Assembly: GCA_900554555.1 (NCBI GenBank)
Contig: USIC01000038.1
Location: 1 to 7,328 of the forward strand
Direction: 5' to 3'
DNA length: 7,328 nt
Source: an uncultured Solobacterium sp.
GTDB taxonomy: Bacteria; Bacillota_I; Bacilli_A; Erysipelotrichales; Erysipelotrichaceae
The notes below the pieces were generated by a model. That model had not been told where the DNA came from and searched no databases. It saw only the letters and a program-made list of their open reading frames with translations. Positions 5,620-7,328 of this stretch are shown here, one piece after another. A program made the position numbers and the translations under genes. Numbering within the stretch: the stretch's first letter is position 1; each line of letters opens with the position of its first letter.

Positions 5620-6953
5620 TACAACAAGCCCTTTTCTGCTAATTCATTACGATATTTATCTGCACTATCGAAGTCTTTATCTGCCTTAGCTTGATTCCAC
5701 TTCGCAAATAATTCCTTCTCCGTTTCCCCAATCACTGGTTTTTCCACAACAATACCCAATACATCCAACATCTTTTCCACAGCGTTGCTGTAAAGAGCTA
5801 CTTGTGCAAAGTCGATCTCTCTTTGGCGTAGTGTCTGATTTAATTTCTTAACTGTCTCAAAGATGACTGCATATGCATTTGGTGTATTCATATCATCATC
5901 TAGACAATCTAAGAATGCACGATAAGATTCCTTATCATAATCATCTCCCATGACATAATTTGCGAGTGCAGCTTTGATATATGCTTGCTTGAGTGGAGTT
6001 AACACCTTATCTAATTCCTTACGTGCAGTTTCGATTGTCTCATCTGAGAAGTTTAATTCCTTACGATAATGTACAGAGGATACTAACCATCTTGTTAGAT
6101 TTGTGCCTAAAGATAACACAACATCCTTTGCCCACATTGTATTACCTAATGACTTAGACATCTTTTGTCCGTCAATATTGACCATCGCATTATGTACCCA
6201 ATAGTTAGCCAGTGTATTGCCATGCATCGCTTCCTGTTGAGCAGCTTCATTTTCATGGTGAGGGAACTTCAAGTCCATACCGCCGCCGTGAATATCGATG
6301 CAATCACCAATATTATCATTGATCATTACAACACATTCCGTATGCCAACCTGGGCGACCTTCTCCCCATGGAGAATTCCACTTGATACCCATATCTGTCT
6401 TCTTCCATAGCGCAAAGTCATATGGATTTTTCTTTTGGTCATTTGTTTCAATACGTGCACCAGCCTCTAGTTGGTCCAAGTGCTGATGAGAAATCTCACC
6501 ATAGGTAGGTACAGATTCAACTGAGAAATATACGTCACCATTTGCTTCATAGGCATGACCAGTCTTAACAAGTTTATCGATAAAGGCAATAATCTTATCC
6601 ATTGTTTCTGTAACACGTGGTGTAATATCAGGAAGTTCTGTATTAAGTAATGTACGTACTTCCTGATACGCATCGATATAACGCTGTGCAATCACTGCTT
6701 CTGTTGTATTTTCTTCAGCAGCCTTCTTAATAATCTTGTCATCAACATCTGTGAAGTTAGATACATACGTAACACTATATCCTTCTGCTTCAAATAAACG
6801 CTTCAACACATCAAACACAATCATTGGTCGTGCATTACCGATATGCGCATAGTTATATACGGTCGGCCCACACACATACATGTCCACATGTCCCTCATGA
6901 ATTGGTTTAAAATCTTCGATTTGTAAAGTCTTTGTATTATACAGTCTGATCAT
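5619..6953 (-). CDS. cysS: cysteinyl-tRNA synthetase
   Basis: A 444-residue class I aminoacyl-tRNA synthetase that charges tRNA-Cys with cysteine. Signatures: HIGN (37-40, the HIGH box), KMSKS (264-268), and the four zinc ligands of the cysteine-recognition site C28 (YVCGPTVYNYAHIGN), C207 (GWHTECVVM), H232 and E236 (PHHENE). The GGGMDL motif (223-228) precedes the last pair. The C-terminal helical domain ends at FDSADKYRNELAEKGLL; many homologues carry about 15-20 more residues (a DTPxG-type tail), so this protein is slightly short. The start ATG6953 has AGGAGGAA about five bases upstream. It is the first gene of the mrnC-rlmB-sigH operon and is preceded by a T-box leader with a Cys specifier, so its expression should rise when tRNA-Cys is uncharged. 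Confidence 0.97.
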   Translation of the reverse strand: MIRLYNTKTLQIEDFKPIHEGHVDMYVCGPTVYNYAHIGNARPMIVFDVLKRLFEAEGYSVTYVSNFTDVDDKIIKKAAEENTTEAVIAQRYIDAYQEVRTLLNTELPDITPRVTETMDKIIAFIDKLVKTGHAYEANGDVYFSVESVPTYGEISHQHLDQLEAGARIETNDQKKNPYDFALWKKTDMGIKWNSPWGEGRPGWHTECVVMINDNIGDCIDIHGGGMDLKFPHHENEAAQQEAMHGNTLANYWVHNAMVNIDGQKMSKSLGNTMWAKDVVLSLGTNLTRWLVSSVHYRKELNFSDETIETARKELDKVLTPLKQAYIKAALANYVMGDDYDKESYRAFLDCLDDDMNTPNAYAVIFETVKKLNQTLRQREIDFAQVALYSNAVEKMLDVLGIVVEKPVIGETEKELFAKWNQAKADKDFDSADKYRNELAEKGLL

Positions 6954-6968
6954 ATTCTTCCTCCTGTT

Positions 6969-6996
6969 AAAAAAGCGTCTTTCTTAAAAAGACGCT
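6969..6996 (-). terminator. leader terminator of the cysS T-box
   Basis: AGCGTCTTT (6996-6988) and AAAGACGCT (6982-6974) form a perfect 9-bp stem with a 5-base loop, followed by six T on the minus strand (6974-6969). It stands only a few bases before the cysS ribosome site. Its first arm is also the second arm of the antiterminator at 7013-6988, so the two structures exclude each other. Confidence 0.9.
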
Positions 6997-7170
6997 ATGC
7001 GTATCCACTCTTTAGAATTTCACTGATAACATTAGTGCAACGTTCTTCTCTACATATCAAGAAGACCCTCTCGGACGCATTCCCATCAACACCATCTGCC
7101 AAAGTACTCTCACCAAATGCACTTCTCTCTTTATGCCGGTATATTGTGGTACTATTTCCGATCAACGGTT
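6969..7170 (-). promoter_or_regulatory. T-box riboswitch leader, tRNA-Cys responsive
   Basis: The roughly 200-nt cysS leader folds by eye as a T-box. Stem I base: TCGGA (7161-7157) pairs with TCCGA (7075-7071). Above it the specifier loop has AGTA (7153-7150) facing GAA-TGC-G (7082-7076), the loop-E form, with TGC (7079-7077) as the cysteine specifier codon. The distal hairpin pairs AAGTGC (7124-7119) with GTACTT (7107-7102) around an 11-base loop holding GGTG, matching the GNUG motif. A second hairpin pairs TCTTCT (7065-7060) with AGAAGA (7049-7044). The antiterminator pairs AAAGA (7013-7009) with TCTTT (6992-6988), has a 7-base bulge GTGGATA and inner stem CGC/GCG. TGGA in the bulge complements the UCCA end of tRNA-Cys. 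The element departs from the usual GGGTGGNACCGCG. All pairings are hand-made; the gene, specifier and discriminator agreeing makes the call strong. Confidence 0.85.
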
Positions 7171-7176
7171 TATTTG

Positions 7177-7182
7177 ATTATA
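7177..7182 (-). promoter_or_regulatory. candidate -10 box of the cysS operon promoter
   Basis: A perfect TATAAT reads on the minus strand and would start transcription near 7170, about 10 bases before Stem I of the T-box, which is the right distance. The -35 is poor (TTTTAA at 17 bases). A second TATAAT lies at 7193-7188, also without a good -35. The position relative to the leader is the main support. Confidence 0.5.
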
Positions 7183-7219
7183 TCGTAATTATAGAAACCT
7201 TAAAAGGCATTGTATCTTG

Positions 7220-7248
7220 AAAAATGGTGATTAATCGTCTTCATCACC
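7220..7248 (-). terminator. weak candidate terminator of the gene upstream of cysS
   Basis: GGTGAT (7248-7243) and ATCACC (7231-7226) form a 6-bp stem with an 11-base loop, followed on the minus strand by ATTTTT. It lies around the stop codon of the partial gene and before the cysS promoter, which is where a terminator is expected. A competing hairpin, CATCACTCC with GGGGTGATG (7263-7242), uses the same GGTGAT arm. Confidence 0.4.
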
Positions 7249-7328
7249 CCAAATGGAGTGATGAAATCCCCAACGATTGAATTTCTCTTCCTCACGTCTA
7301 AACTCTGAGTCATCCCAATTAAACACGT
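7231..7328 (-). CDS. partial C-terminus of an unrecognised acidic protein
   Basis: From the window edge to a TAA at 7233-7231 one minus-strand frame gives 31 residues, rich in Asp, Glu, Arg and aromatic residues (FNWDDSEFRREEEKF then RWGFHHSIWGDEDD). The very acidic end looks like a soluble protein tail. I do not recognise it. It stops just before a weak hairpin terminator and some 50 bases before the cysS promoter, as expected for an upstream gene. A second minus-strand frame is also open here up to about 7199, so the choice of frame is a judgement based on composition and on the terminator position. Confidence 0.35.
   Translation of the reverse strand, partial: VFNWDDSEFRREEEKFNRWGFHHSIWGDEDD

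Noticed and set aside
1..7328. CRISPR arrays, insertion sequences, tRNA or rRNA genes
   Set aside because: No regularly spaced repeats, transposase-like frames, terminal inverted repeats or tRNA-like cloverleaf sequences were seen on either strand.

Overview
The window reads as ordinary chromosome from an AT-rich low-GC Gram-positive (Bacillota). The main evidence is the gene order cysS-mrnC-rlmB-sigH, a conserved Bacillota block, together with two lipobox signal peptides, strong GGAGG ribosome sites and a T-box leader in front of cysS. Erysipelotrichia or a close relative is my guess, not something the sequence proves.

Layout. From 1 to 713 the plus strand carries a possible tail of a membrane protein and a thioredoxin-fold lipoprotein. 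All other genes lie on the minus strand, convergent with it. Reading the minus strand 5' to 3': the tail of an unrecognised gene (7328-7231); a cysteine T-box leader (about 7170-6969); a tightly packed translation/RNA operon, cysS (cysteinyl-tRNA synthetase), mrnC (Mini-RNase III), rlmB (23S rRNA 2'-O-methyltransferase) and a SigH-like sigma factor; a hairpin terminator (3843-3797); then a four-gene zinc/manganese-type ABC uptake operon (binding lipoprotein, ATPase, permease, and a small membrane-anchored protein with a C-x7-CC motif), closed by a strong hairpin terminator (750-728) that starts inside the last codons.

How the parts work together. Uncharged tRNA-Cys should raise readthrough into cysS and the genes behind it: the leader carries a TGC specifier and a TGGA acceptor-pairing element, although its T-box sequence departs from the usual consensus. 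The metal operon has a 7-6-7 inverted repeat of the TGAA-N6-TTCA kind just upstream, which looks more like an ArsR/SmtB-family site than a Zur, Fur or AdcR box. The fourth gene of that operon is the least understood and is the best candidate for new biology.

I see no mobile elements, CRISPR arrays, tRNA or rRNA genes. Nothing amounts to a clearly new system; the points of interest are the divergent T-box, the metal-operon operator and its Cys-containing accessory protein, and the absence of yacP/rae1 between rlmB and sigH.
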